Below are positions 19,771 to 30,315 of a stretch of DNA of 64,000 nt, piece by piece. The DNA is from Oopsacas minuta (lineage: Eukaryota; Porifera; Hexactinellida; Lyssacinosida; Leucopsacidae): the NCBI GenBank assembly GCA_024704765.1, contig JAKMXF010000324.1, forward strand, positions 124,001 through 188,000, written 5' to 3'. The position numbers and the translations under genes were made by a program. The notes under the pieces are model-generated. The model was given only the letters and a program-made list of their open reading frames with translations. It was not told the DNA's origin and searched no databases. The first letter of the stretch is position 1; the number at the start of each line of letters is the position of its first letter.

Positions 19771-22700
19771 ATGGATAGCGGATCAGCTGAGGGGGACGAG
19801 GGGGACAAGGAGGAGGTCAAATTACAACTACATGACATAACCGAACGAATGTCAAAGTTACTTTACTGTTACGAGGGAGATAAAGAGTACATACCGGAGG
19901 AAAATAATGACGGGGAACTAGAAATGAAAGATGGATTACTAGATGCTCTTACAGATTTCCATGAAATGGCAAATACTAGAGAGAATTTGTTGGAAACATT
20001 GATGGACTGGTTCGATGGGTCAAGCAGGGTAAGTTCAGTAGACAGTGACGTCCGTAAAATCGTTACACTATTCCAGGATGGATTCAAGCTCATTGAGCAG
20101 CTGAAAATGAGATTATTACAGTGATTCATACGATATGAACACTATTGCACTAGTATTGTGGATAGCTATCATATCAGCTATTCATTCCATTCATAAACTA
20201 GTATATGCAAATAATTTGAATTGTCCGTATTTTGTGAGAAAAAAGCCAGAAATATCCAGAAATACATGTCACCAATAACAACGGATTATACCGTGTTACT
20301 CATAGCTTAATAATATTCATACATCTTTGCATTATCTTATCCAATAAAGTATAGAAATGCCAATACTTTATTGTTGATAAATAGCCATGTGTTACGTTTT
20401 AATTAGCTTATGAAGATGGCAAAAAATAATCAATAAATATACAAGAATGACTTGTAAGAATCTTAATTGAATTAGTGGGTTCATAATTGAATTACGAAAT
20501 GGCTAATAGACAGTGACTGTTAAAATATATGGAGATGTTACTCAGGTGATATTTATTGGAGTTGTAGTCTAGTCAAAACTATCCTGTAGAGAATCTGTCT
20601 TTTCATATATAATTCGTTAGATAATCAATACTCAACGATGGTTGCTAAGTAGATAATCAATAGGTATGCAACATAGTGCATTCTTAATGCCCTGAATTAT
20701 CTCTATGACATATAAATGGCGCCAGAATTCTGAGCCAAGTTACTGAACAGCCTAAACAAGATGTGTTATAATTGCAAATATTGCAATCTGCTATTCACAG
20801 CTAAATCAATCAAAGTACAATACTGGAATTGCTTATATATTCTGGGGGTTGGAATTACGAACTTTTCAAAATCATTGTACAAACGGTGATCATACATATT
20901 GGGCACTGACCTAGGCAATGCGTATGTGTTATGAAATGCAAGTCTGGCATTATTTGACGTAGGTATACGTTAGCTGTAATCTATGGGGGGTCTAGCAAGG
21001 AGGGTGGCAAGGAATTTTGACAACGTGACGTAGGGAAAATGAGGAATAAATTGCAAACAAATATTTGGAATGTAAATCACAGGTTTATGATTGTGGCCAT
21101 TTTACATAACTTTCACCGCGTCGTACTCAATTAATTCGCACAGTAGAACTCAGATAAGACGTAAACAAAAAGTAGTACGTATTACTGAAGTATGTCTTAT
21201 CCGAGTATTAATCCTATTAGTACACAGTAAACCCTCTCTAATCATAACAGGGCCTAGAGCTTATACAATCTTTGGAAAATTGTTTCAAACGTTAAAACAT
21301 AGCAGATTTTTATCCAATTATACCACAGATCAATCCATCATTTGTACAACTTTCGAAAAAGTCCTCCCAGATTCTATAGTATTGTTTCAATGCATTTCAC
21401 TAATTCGAAAGTATTATTTGCAATCGGAACTGTAGTGCTTGGATTAGCGAGAGTATACTCTAGTACAAGGAATACCTTTTGGAGAAAAGTACGTATTAAC
21501 TGAGTTATACTGTCTGTTGTAGATACTGGCAAATACAGATGCGGCAGAAGACCCCGAGGAATCTTGGTGTCAAATAGAAAATGAAATGCAGCGAGTACTT
21601 ACTGCAGTAAGCAGTTTACAGCAACACAACCGAAGAGCTGAGATAGAACGCAAGTTACTGGGTGTAGTGCTGAAAGAGGATGATATTGAAAAGATTGAAG
21701 AAATACGAGGTGAGTATAATAATAGAAAGTTAAAAGTTGAAAAAAGACAAGACAATACAAAGAGACAAGTAGAGCAGGTTATCTGTACTACAGATGAAAG
21801 AGGGAGCAATGAATATTGTGACGTAACAGTAACAGATTACAGTTTAATAGCTAGAATAAAGAGGGAGATTAATAAACAGATCTGTGTGAAAGAGGTTCAA
21901 ATTGATTGTGTGGAGGAAGATGGAGATATTATACAGGTGAGGTGACCCACGGACAATAGTGAGGGGTACACAGGTGTTAAAAATTGTATAAGATGCCCAC
22001 GGGTAAAAATGGTGGGAACAGCTGGTATATATAATACGTAAAGGTATAGGAACAATGGGACAAGAACATACATGTACAATGTAATCTCCATAAACGAGGT
22101 GTTAGGGCGCCGAAAATTTTACTCCAGAAAATCCCTTGTTAGCAACAAAAATCTTTGATGAATAATTGCTTGTTTTTAGGAGATCATAGAGGAAATGGAA
22201 ACACCAACAATCTCAAAAGATAACAATATAGTTATTTACAAAACAGCAAGTACACAAACAAACACTACAATACCCAACAATAATTGGTACATACAACAAA
22301 ATTCACAAACAAACATGAATATACAAACAATAAACAACCAAACAAAAACACAAACAGCGAATAATCAAGCAATAAACAAACAAACAAAAACACAAACAGC
22401 GAATAATCAAGCAATAAACAAACAAACAAAAACACAAACAGCGAATAATCAAACACTAAACAAACAAACAACAAATACCGGAGCACTAGAAATATCAGAT
22501 AAAACTGAAAATTATTTTCAAGACTTGATACAAGTAAACATCAGCAAAAATACAAATATTGACGTGACAGAGGAGGTTAACAATAACACAAATTATACGC
22601 AAGTAAACACGTCAATAAGGGAAGAATCATCTTTCCCAATAATTCATGAATCACACACGGACACAGATATAAATGAAATGAGAGAATCGAGGACAATTAT

Positions 22701-23314
22701 TGAACAGAAGTTACCAAAGATCAAATGTCAACAACAACAACAACAGAGACACAGGAAGCATAGAGTAAACCGTATGCGTATTCTAAAGTCTAATGCTGGA
22801 TATAAAGTCAATGTAAAGGTAAATAATCCGAGTATAATGAATGTGTAGTATAACACGTGGCTATAGAAATCTGTACTCTTAATCATAGTCCTTTATTACA
22901 TTGGTTATATCTAAGTAATTATCGCGGGCCCTTGAGCTACGGTATAACGGTAGTTGACTTTATTCTATAATTATGACGTAATCGTCACCTTTTTGTGTTT
23001 CTATCTAGCCAGATGAAGGGCCTCGTAATAAGATATACATGCACCTACCAGTAGCTACAACTTGCAACACAGGGCTTGGACTAAACCCACCTCTAACAAC
23101 AATCCCATCTTCCCTAGTTACAACACCTCGAAAAGGAATGTTCATATTCCCCCCATCAGAGATAGTTAATAGAGGAAAGATACAATCAACTCCAGTACAA
23201 TTACAATTGAACTCAGATTATATAGCAAAGAACCATGGATACAAACCAGAAGTATTGAATTTACATCTACAATACAAATCGTATAGAAAGCGAGCTATGA
23301 CAATATATTGGTAG
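19771..23314 (+). CDS. Coiled-coil protein of unknown function, four exons
   Basis: The exons are 19771-20028, 21523-21936, 22180-22818 and 23009-23314. All borders are GT/AG and all junctions are phase 0, giving about 538 residues. Exon 1 is acidic then helical ('LHDITERMSKLLYCYEGDKE', 'LLDALTDFHEMANTRENLLE'). Exon 2 is long-helical ('IENEMQRVLTAVSSLQQHNR'). Exon 3 is Q/N/T-rich with a 14-residue tandem repeat. Exon 4 has a distinctive conserved-looking block ('PDEGPRNKIYMHLPVATTC' and 'TTPRKGMFIFPPSE') ending 'YRKRAMTIYW'. I do not recognise the family. The helical build would suit a cytoskeletal or axonemal accessory protein, but that is a guess. The promoter region holds a family-D repeat; introns 1 and 3 hold TIR elements. 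Confidence 0.72.
21139..21235. mobile_element. Family-C TIR element in intron 1 of the coiled-coil gene
   Basis: The left end is CAGTAGAACTCAGATAAGAC. The internal 'TATGTCTTATCCGAGTATTA' mirrors the family-C right end. It lies about 290 bp upstream of exon 2. Confidence 0.5.
22338..22470 (+). repeat. In-frame 42-bp tandem repeat inside exon 3
   Basis: Three nearly perfect units encode the peptide Q-T-K-T-Q-T-A-N-N-Q-A-I-N-K. The nucleotide units are almost identical, so the expansion is recent. It sits within a longer Q/N/T-rich region that starts near residue 145 of the coiled-coil protein. A CAA run encoding five glutamines follows near 22729-22745. Confidence 0.85.
22890..22960. mobile_element. 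Family-B remnant in intron 3 of the coiled-coil gene
   Basis: 'TTATATCTAAGTAATTATCG', 'GGGCCCTTGAGCTACGGTAT' and 'AACGGTAGTTGACT' match the right half of family B. It occupies over a third of the 190-bp intron. Confidence 0.55.
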
Positions 23315-23994
23315 CATTATCCATGGTTCTTTTGTTGTTAAGCAATATTCTTATGTAAAAGTATATATATTAACCTTTGGGACCGTGTATCCCACAAGAA
23401 ACACTGATATAAATATAACACAATGTAAATACCTGAATAGTGTATTTTGCTTGATAATTCTTCATATAAGACATCCGAGAATTGAGGGAATATTAAAATC
23501 TAATATAGGAAAATAATAGATAACGAATAATGACAATATTATGACAGAGAAGAAGGGAAGATAACGGACACTACGGAAATCTGGCAATTATTCAGGCAAA
23601 TACTCAAAGAAGGACAACTCTGCCATATCAAAGTGTCCGTTACTAGTGCCCCCACAAATAAACTACACCGCTTGCATACAGAAAGTTTGGTACGTGAGAA
23701 AACATTAAATGTATGACGTCAATTAGAACACCCCTAGTGATATAAAAGACACATAAATTCCCTGTTCCCAAGTGTCTCCATACGGCTCGAAGGGTCGGAA
23801 AATAATACCCAACCTGGACGCCAGGTACCCCTTGGTGGTCCACGGATGACAGCAGGGAGTCCACAGTATCTCAAAATTACAATCTAAGAGAGGTCCATTG
23901 GGAACCGCATCTGTTTGATAACAAAATGTGTAATATGAAGTAGAATAATAAAACAAACAATTATATGAATAAATAATAAACACACGACTGAATT
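23315..23994. other. Intergenic; inverted repeat and family-E copy
   Basis: No gene is visible. At 23562-23642 the arms TAACGGACACT and AGTGTCCGTTA form a perfect 11-bp inverted repeat. At 23834-23898 a family-E repeat lies on the plus strand (GGTGGTCCACGG, TGACAGCAGGGAGTCCACAG, then AGAGGTCCA). Confidence 0.55.
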
Positions 23995-24828
23995 CTAACT
24001 ATTCTTCTTCACATAATCTCGAGCGCCGAAAATCAAAGTCCCAACTCTAACATTATCGCTGCCTAACTCTACAGCGTGAATATAATCACTTGACATACCC
24101 ATACTCAATTCAACGTCTTCAAAGCTAAGTGACAAGTCTTTACACACAATTTCCTTGCAGTTTATCAACTCCATGTAATCAGGATTAACACCCATGGTCT
24201 CAAAATCATGTCCAATCCTTCCTATCGTCATTAATCCTGTGAATTTCAATCTGGGGCAGTGTTTCATGACGTAATCAACTAGCTCTTGACACGAATCCGG
24301 TCTACAACCAAATTTATTCTCTTCTCTGCTAGTGTTAACCTGCACCATGACGCGTAAAGGGGGCAATTCGCTCTTCTCACATTGGTAATTAAGAGTTTCA
24401 GCCAGTTTAATGCTGTCTAATGACTCACAAATCCATAAATTCGGGACCCGCGTTAAAAGTTTTGCGTTTTTCCTCTGTAAATGACCGATAAAATGCCAGT
24501 GAATATCCTTACAGTTTTCTAATACGATTTGATGCGTACTTTTCTGGTATAATTCTTGAACGTAGTTTTCTCCAAAATGCCTCTGACCTGCGACGTAAGC
24601 TTCAAGGATCAGTTCGACGGATTTTGTTTTCGAGACCGCGACTAATCGAGGAAATTTCTTTGTAGTTTTAGCGTTCAATTTTTTGTAAGAAAGGAATGTG
24701 AATTCTATTTTAGATAGAACATTATTCAAATTCATGCGGACAGACATTGGCGTTTTTGACACCTTGTTCTTACAAAACCAAATCGAAACTATTACTATAG
24801 AAATCAGAGTTAAAATCGTAAGAATCAT
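23995..24828 (-). CDS. PLPBP: Pyridoxal-phosphate homeostasis protein (PLPBP/YggS family)
   Basis: This is an intronless gene of 277 residues; the human protein has 275. PLPBP carries PLP and helps keep free PLP low while supplying it to enzymes. 'LVAVSKTKS' (residues 62-70) contains the PLP-binding lysine at K67. 'GQRHFGENYVQEL', 'IHWHFIGHLQRKNAK', 'FTGLMTIG', 'LSMGMSSDY' and 'VRVGTLIFGAR' are the family's ordered motifs and complete the alanine-racemase-like TIM barrel. The first 18 residues (MILTILTLISIVIVSIWF) are strongly hydrophobic, which I do not expect in this cytosolic/mitochondrial family. An internal ATG (M28, MSVRMNL) would give a product of about 250 residues without it. I keep the longer frame but the start is uncertain. 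Confidence 0.9.
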   Translation of the reverse strand: MILTILTLISIVIVSIWFCKNKVSKTPMSVRMNLNNVLSKIEFTFLSYKKLNAKTTKKFPRLVAVSKTKSVELILEAYVAGQRHFGENYVQELYQKSTHQIVLENCKDIHWHFIGHLQRKNAKLLTRVPNLWICESLDSIKLAETLNYQCEKSELPPLRVMVQVNTSREENKFGCRPDSCQELVDYVMKHCPRLKFTGLMTIGRIGHDFETMGVNPDYMELINCKEIVCKDLSLSFEDVELSMGMSSDYIHAVELGSDNVRVGTLIFGARDYVKKNS

Positions 24829-25252
24829 TTCAAAAATTCAATATTTTGAGATATAAATTCTAGAAATGTTACTAATAATAGAATATAATTCCACGATAAG
24901 ATATTGAGTGAGTTACAAAATGTGGAACTGATCAGAGTTACAAGCTTGAAATATGAGTAGTGAAATCTTAACAACTCTCTGAGATAGGTGACAAAGGTGT
25001 CGCCCAATCAGATTCAAGGGTGTAGCCAATATGTAAAGGGTGATACTCTATTGGTAAAATTGAATATAGTGGTTTATACACCTTTTAACACCTTTCTGAG
25101 ACTAACTTGGTTCGTATAGACACGACGTTAATGGCCAGCGAATAAATGCAGAAAACACAATAAATATAGCAATATTTTAATCATAGAAATCTCCATTCAT
25201 ATCGATTGATAACACAAATAAGATTATAATTATTATTCTATACAGACAGACG
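24829..25252. other. Short intergenic stretch
   Basis: It separates PLPBP and INSIG, both on the minus strand. I see no gene or repeat here. Confidence 0.5.
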
Positions 25253-25822
25253 TTAAGAAGAAATCGCTAATTGTCTTCCAATACTCCCAAATGTTGTCCC
25301 CCCAGCGAATATTATACCAGGCAGCCACGAGTAGACATATTGAAAATCAGGTTCTGTCAATTGTAATAGTCCATAAGATGCAAAACTGTATATTATACAT
25401 GTGCCGCAGAATGCGATAAAGAAACTCAGTATCAGTCCGCCAAAAGATCGATCAAACAGCCACCACATTCCAAAAGACAGCGCTGCTACTGCGATGCTAA
25501 GTTGTAGACCATCAGCAAAGCTGATTTTTACTGAGGCATGAGTTATACCGACGAATACGGCCAAACACCGCAATACACTCGACCATTCCCGCCCGAAATC
25601 ATGCTCTTCACCAAGCCAATGGTCAACACATGGATAAGCCAGACCGATTAAAACTGCCGCAGTCGCTGTACCCGGTGTTATCCACCACGCGGACCTGTGC
25701 AACTGCGTCAGGGACCCTGGGACAAGTATGTTCCGTTGGATTTGTTGCAATAGAAGGACTAATGCTATGAAAAATCCAGTAAAAAATAGCACAACTATCC
25801 GCGAACCGAGAGTATTTTTCAT
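25253..25822 (-). CDS. INSIG: INSIG, sterol-responsive ER membrane protein
   Basis: This is an intronless gene of 189 residues, shorter than human INSIG2 (225). INSIG holds SCAP-SREBP in the endoplasmic reticulum when sterols are high and promotes HMG-CoA reductase degradation. Six hydrophobic segments are visible, starting 'VVLFFTGFFIALVLLLQQIQ'. The motifs are 'QIQRN' (27-31), 'SAWWITPGTAT', 'GLAYPCVDHWLGEEH', 'REWSSVLRCLAVFVGITHAS', 'LAALSFGMWWLFDRS' and 'SWLPGIIFAGGTTFGSIGRQ'. The Asp in FDRS (D124), needed for SCAP binding in human INSIG1 (D205), is kept. The reduced length is mostly a shorter N-terminus. Vertebrates have two paralogues; this appears to be a single pre-duplication form. 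Confidence 0.95.
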   Translation of the reverse strand: MKNTLGSRIVVLFFTGFFIALVLLLQQIQRNILVPGSLTQLHRSAWWITPGTATAAVLIGLAYPCVDHWLGEEHDFGREWSSVLRCLAVFVGITHASVKISFADGLQLSIAVAALSFGMWWLFDRSFGGLILSFFIAFCGTCIIYSFASYGLLQLTEPDFQYVYSWLPGIIFAGGTTFGSIGRQLAISS

Positions 25823-26461
25823 TACAGAATATCAAAGCAATAAACAAACACTTGTGGAATACGAATTATCAAAGGAATTATGGCTGGGTATATATATTGC
25901 ATTAAAGTTGATATGAGTTGATAAATTACCTGATTTTACTGTTGAATTATAATTCAATCATAATGAGATGATCAGTGACCTGATCTATAAATGGAGTAAA
26001 TACAATGAAACATGATCCACAATTACTGTTACAAGCTATCGTATTTGTACACACAGGTTTATAGTATTATCATGCCACATGTCGACAGTTTTGAGCACTT
26101 CTAGGTGTTAGATCAAGAAGGTCTACAAAGGTGAAATGTAGTACAGGAAATAATCTTCACGAAAAAATATTTGTGACAAAATAACACTTTTTGTAAAGTT
26201 ATCTGATGTTTCATGTAACACCTCAAACTCACATAGAAACTAATACAAGATTATGTCGATAATCACATGGGGGATTGTGTTGTACGGGAATGAGCTGGGT
26301 CAACACTACATGATAGACAGTTTATAAATATGCATAGGTGACGAACCCAAGGCGCAGGGCAGAGTGTTTGGGCTATTTTTCGATAATACACGGCAAACCT
26401 GGATCGATGAAGTTGTGGAAATTGATTAAACGCCCCCGCAAATATGTTTATTCAATGTTAG
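25823..26461. other. Intergenic stretch between INSIG and NHL copy B flank
   Basis: It is AT-rich. I see no gene, and only fortuitous short open frames. Confidence 0.45.
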
Positions 26462-26531
26462 GTGCACAACTAGATGTCACTACGAGTATACATGCCAATT
26501 TGGTGTCTCACTATATAAAGGTGTGAACAAC
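26462..26531 (+). repeat. Family-D repeat carrying a TATA-like box
   Basis: It matches 19530-19598 and 31615-31691. This copy includes TATATAAAG (26512-26520), followed by the shared GTGTGAACA. It lies about 265 bp upstream of the proposed 5' UTR donor of NHL copy B and ends about 40 bp before the duplicated B/C flank begins. Confidence 0.55.
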
Positions 26532-26570
26532 ACAAAGCAAAACAGATATATACACATTGCCAAATATTTG

Positions 26571-27560
26571 AACTGAGCCACTATAGAAGTAATAGTAATC
26601 ACAGTAAAGGAATTGAAATATGATAGTGAAAGTATTATTGTAGAACCACATAGCTAAGATATTGTCTGTAGATGATATGATAGTGTATAGAATATATTTG
26701 ATAATTCACACCATATATTATCAATCAACAACATTTCTACACACTACAAGTCAACAACAACAAATTGCAAAAGTTGATATCAACAACATATTTTTGGTGA
26801 GTTTGTTTCCTTTTGATTGTTTGTAATTTGTTATTTAATGAATTAATTACTTAACACCTGATAATTTGATATTCAACACGTAAATACGAACATAGTATAT
26901 CTTAGGTTTGTCACTTGGATATTACATCCAGGGTTTCTTCCAGCTTTTATATGTAACGCGCCTAAACAAGTTCTCGATTTGACTTACGCGCCTAAACTAT
27001 TTGAATTTTGGAAGCATCAAAGTTAAATTTGAATCAAACCATACATCCATTACATATTCTAGGGTTAATACTACATTCCAGAGGTGTAATACCAGTAGTA
27101 TTAGGACTCAACCTACATATCCTCTATCAAGCTTCCTCTCTTTAATTATTCACAGTTTACCTTTTGAATTATTTTCCAATATTAATGAATTCAACTGATT
27201 AATCTTACAAACAATAATACATTCCAATTGGCCTTTATGATTGTTACCATTATTACATTATTCACCAAAATTGGCGCGTGACATGCGCCTAACTCTCAAT
27301 ATTTTCTTGCTACTAACTAGACAAATTTTGTTGTAAACCCTCGCTGTATGCGCGTCGCTCCTGGATAAAACGCCTGATTACATTATCCTACTTTCAAGTG
27401 CATATGCTAAGAATTTTCATACGTTTTGGTTATTCACTGAGTTGTTGAATGTCTTTTAAATAAGACTTACTGTACGGCTAATGAAAGGACAGCGAGCTGG
27501 ACATTTTGTATTTTTCCCGGGAAATATATACACAAATATTTTTGTATTTCTAGAATAGAA
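26571..27560 (+). repeat. 5' flank and 5' UTR intron of NHL copy B, duplicated inverted beside copy C
   Basis: It is nearly identical, as reverse complement, to 48163-49152. A proposed 5' UTR intron runs from the GTGAGT donor at 26797 to TTTCTAG at 27553, and both signals are kept in copy C (48910 to 48170). Inside are the paired CGCGCCTAAA motifs (about 26957 and 26987). The inverted twin differs by scattered substitutions and small indels. Confidence 0.8.
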
Positions 27561-28760
27561 ATGGCTGCAGTTTTCAACGTCGATCAAAAGCTAGAAGATC
27601 TGAAAACGGAAATACTTAGAACTTTTGATGAACTTTACCAATATCTGTCAGATCGCAGAGATAGTCTTCTGTCTAGACTCGCTAACATGAAGGAAGGATA
27701 CGACAAGAATGTAGAATTGGAGGAAGCAATAAAACAGTTGAGAATATCCAAAGATCAAATACTGGCTACAATGACTAGCAACTTGGTAGGAGGATCACTA
27801 GACACAGTGAAACAAACGCTAGATAGAGACATCGAAGTGAAAATAGCTGAAAAGGTAAAAGTAGATAACTTGGAGTTTATTGAGTTCCGTTGTTACTCTG
27901 ATAAAATTCGTAAAACCATTAATGAAATAGATTTGTTTGAAATCATTCCTGAATACGTCAGGAGGGAAAACCCTATTCTTAAGGTTTGTAAGAGGGGTAG
28001 AGGAAATGGAGAGTTGAATAATCCCAGAGGAATAGCAGTAGATAGAGCAAGTAATGAATTGTATATTTGTGATGAAAGCAACAGTCGTATTCAAGTGTTG
28101 ACTACTGAAGGAAAGTATTTGCGTTCTTTTGGGACTGACCACTTGAAGGAGCCATGGGGTATATGTCTGTTAAAAGAGGAAGTATTCGTTACTGATAGAG
28201 CTAAAGAGTCTATTGTGAAGTTTAGCCTATCAGGACAATTCCTAAAGGAAACAGGCTCAAGAGGCATTACAGAAGGACGATTTACTTCTATCTCAGGATT
28301 GTGTCATGAAGCTGGGTTAATATATGTCTGTGATTGTAGTATACAAAGAATTCAAATATTTGATTCTAATCTTAAATTCATTAAAAAGTTCGGCTACGGA
28401 GAACTCGAATATCCAAGAGACATTACTCTATTCTCTGACAGAATCTACATCCTATCTCAAGACAACAACTCCATCTACTGCTACAACAGAGACTGTACTC
28501 TCCAGAATATTATACAGCTGACTGGACAGGATCAGCCAATGACAGCAGCTATCTTCTTCACGATTGATAAGAAGGGGAACTTCTTAATTACAGACAATGC
28601 AGCTAACGATATCCGTATCTTCTCACCTCAAGGAGTGATGAAGCATATTCTGGGTAGAGGACATCTCTCTTTCTTATGCGGTATTGTATTAGATAACTCA
28701 GATAATATTATATGTGTGAATGGTGGCGTTGAAGGTAAAGCCTGTTTCCAGAAATATTAA
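27561..28760 (+). CDS. NHL-propeller protein, copy B (intact)
   Basis: This is a 399-residue coding exon. Residues 1-120 are helical/coiled-coil ('KLEDLKTEILRTFDELYQYL'), with no RING or B-box. Residues about 150-399 form NHL repeats: 'GRGNGELNNPRGIAVDRASN', 'ELYICDESNSRIQVLTTEGK', 'EPWGICLLKEEVFVTDRAK' and 'YPRDITLFSDRIYILSQDN' are successive blades. NHL propellers in TRIM-NHL proteins bind RNA or protein through one face. This copy is almost identical to C and D in the core but differs at the P-x-G-I turn residues (R, W, R, C) and at the C-D-x-x turns (E-S, C-S). A 5' UTR intron is likely. It shares its 5' flank with copy C. Confidence 0.9.
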   Translation: MAAVFNVDQKLEDLKTEILRTFDELYQYLSDRRDSLLSRLANMKEGYDKNVELEEAIKQLRISKDQILATMTSNLVGGSLDTVKQTLDRDIEVKIAEKVKVDNLEFIEFRCYSDKIRKTINEIDLFEIIPEYVRRENPILKVCKRGRGNGELNNPRGIAVDRASNELYICDESNSRIQVLTTEGKYLRSFGTDHLKEPWGICLLKEEVFVTDRAKESIVKFSLSGQFLKETGSRGITEGRFTSISGLCHEAGLIYVCDCSIQRIQIFDSNLKFIKKFGYGELEYPRDITLFSDRIYILSQDNNSIYCYNRDCTLQNIIQLTGQDQPMTAAIFFTIDKKGNFLITDNAANDIRIFSPQGVMKHILGRGHLSFLCGIVLDNSDNIICVNGGVEGKACFQKY

Positions 28761-29869
28761 CATTTTCCTTACTTTGAGTGTATTTCCTATAATCTTGCTT
28801 TATCCAATTAGTATATTACTCATTTTTCATTTTCTTATTTTCTCATTTTGTAGTTTCAAATATTTATCATTTTGATACTTCTTTTCATTAATTCATAGCA
28901 CAATTCTCATGTTTTTTCCTTTTCACCTGCAATTTCAAATGATTGGTCCCCTTACTCCTAGTTCTCGCCGGTACTAACAGTTTGTGCTGGCTAAGCTTTA
29001 ACATTACTACATACGTATTTGGCTGTGGGATTTATGAAAGTGTTCGTCAATTGGCCCGCACTTAGAAGTGTCAGTTCATCAGCATGAATAACACAAAGTG
29101 TCTACCTTGAGAATTAATATGTGTACTGAATTCGTGGATATTACCCCTGACTGAGCTCTATATTATTGGATACATTAATAATACCAAATAATAATGATAA
29201 TTCCAAATCAAACGAAACTGAAACTAATTTATGATTAATCCTATATGCACAAATTCTATTTATAGATTTTACAAATCATTATTTGTTTTATTTATGTCTG
29301 AATTCATGTTTCAAACAGAATTTCCAGCGCCAATCGTCTTCTATGAATAGTTATTCAGAAAATTGCGGGAACTCGCGGTATACAACATATTTACATTAGA
29401 CAGGACTACAAAAATGCGGGCCGATTAAGGTTCTTTGCAAATTTTGGCGGGACAATAGCCTCAACACTTATCCGACCATGGATTCCCGCCTAAAATTGGG
29501 ACAGTTTGCAAGTATGAGTAAAGGAAGAGATCTAGAATGTATATCAATAGTCTTAAAAATGATCGCGACATCTGTTTTTAGATTAGTGTCAATATGATAG
29601 ACTCAATACAAATATGTAAAAGTGCAAAAACAACAAAATATTCAGTCAATTTACACTTTGATATTTCTTTCAAATTATGCATAAATACAAACATTCTCAC
29701 ATATTCTCACTAAATTCTTTTACTGCGATATTGTCACCTACTTATCTGATAATTGTAGGTGACAAGATTGGCTCCCATTGTCTGTACCATGGGTGTAGTA
29801 CCTGGAATGCCTGTTACCTCCAATATTATTCGTGAAGATACCAAACACGAGTAAAACTGAAAAAATGTG
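28761..29869. other. Gene-free stretch with one GGCGGGA repeat
   Basis: The first 45 bases continue the similarity to the sequence after NHL copy D (51020-51063 reversed, 'CATTTTCCTTACTTTGAGTG'). A GGCGGGA/CCCGCC repeat is at 29425-29500. I see no gene. Confidence 0.5.
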
Positions 29870-30190
29870 ACCATCTACAATACAACATCTATCAAGTAAT
29901 TAGTGTATTTTTGCGGCCACGTATCCTTGACAGATTTTTGCCTACACACAGGTGGCAACTGGCACTTGCCGCAGATGTGCCACTTCTGTCTATAATACTT
30001 AGTTGGCCTTTCGATCTTGAAAAGTTTGACTAGTATCAGAGTCGTTGGAAGTTGGGAGAAACCGGCCAAAACCGGTATTGCCTTGCTATTTTGTAAGTTC
30101 TGTCTGCAAAAATCCAACAATTCTCTTCATGTCGTTTTGAAGCACGTATATGTATATACAGGAACCTCATTAATTAGAGCACCAACGGAC
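29870..30190 (-). repeat. Dispersed repeat G with decayed coding remnant, copy 1
   Basis: The minus-strand frame ends with 'WHICGKCQLPPVCRQKSVKD' followed by TWPQKYTNYLID. The plus strand at 49550-49800 encodes a closely similar peptide ('VDICDECQSPPVCRQKHAED', then RWPQ) in the same order, with a stop in between. The repeat ends with AACCTCATTAATTAGAGCAC. The CxxC-x5-C pattern suggests the cysteine-rich tail of a transposase, but I cannot name the family. It ends about 125 bp before the MITF/TFE start codon. Confidence 0.6.
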
Positions 30191-30315
30191 TGTCAAAATT
30201 GGTTGGCTTTGTCTGGAGTTCGTATTACCCATTGTATGTTTTAAATCTTGAATTTTATCATATTTTGTGTCTGATAATAGTCCTTTTAAATACTGTACAT
30301 ACCGCGCGGACTAAC

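Noticed and set aside
22265-22486. Phe/Leu/Val-rich antisense frame
   Set aside because: It is the mirror of the Q/N/T tandem repeat in exon 3.
27001-27198. 65-codon frame with an identical twin at 48509-48706
   Set aside because: Its identity comes from the inverted duplication of the 5' flank. It lies in the proposed 5' UTR intron and has no motif.
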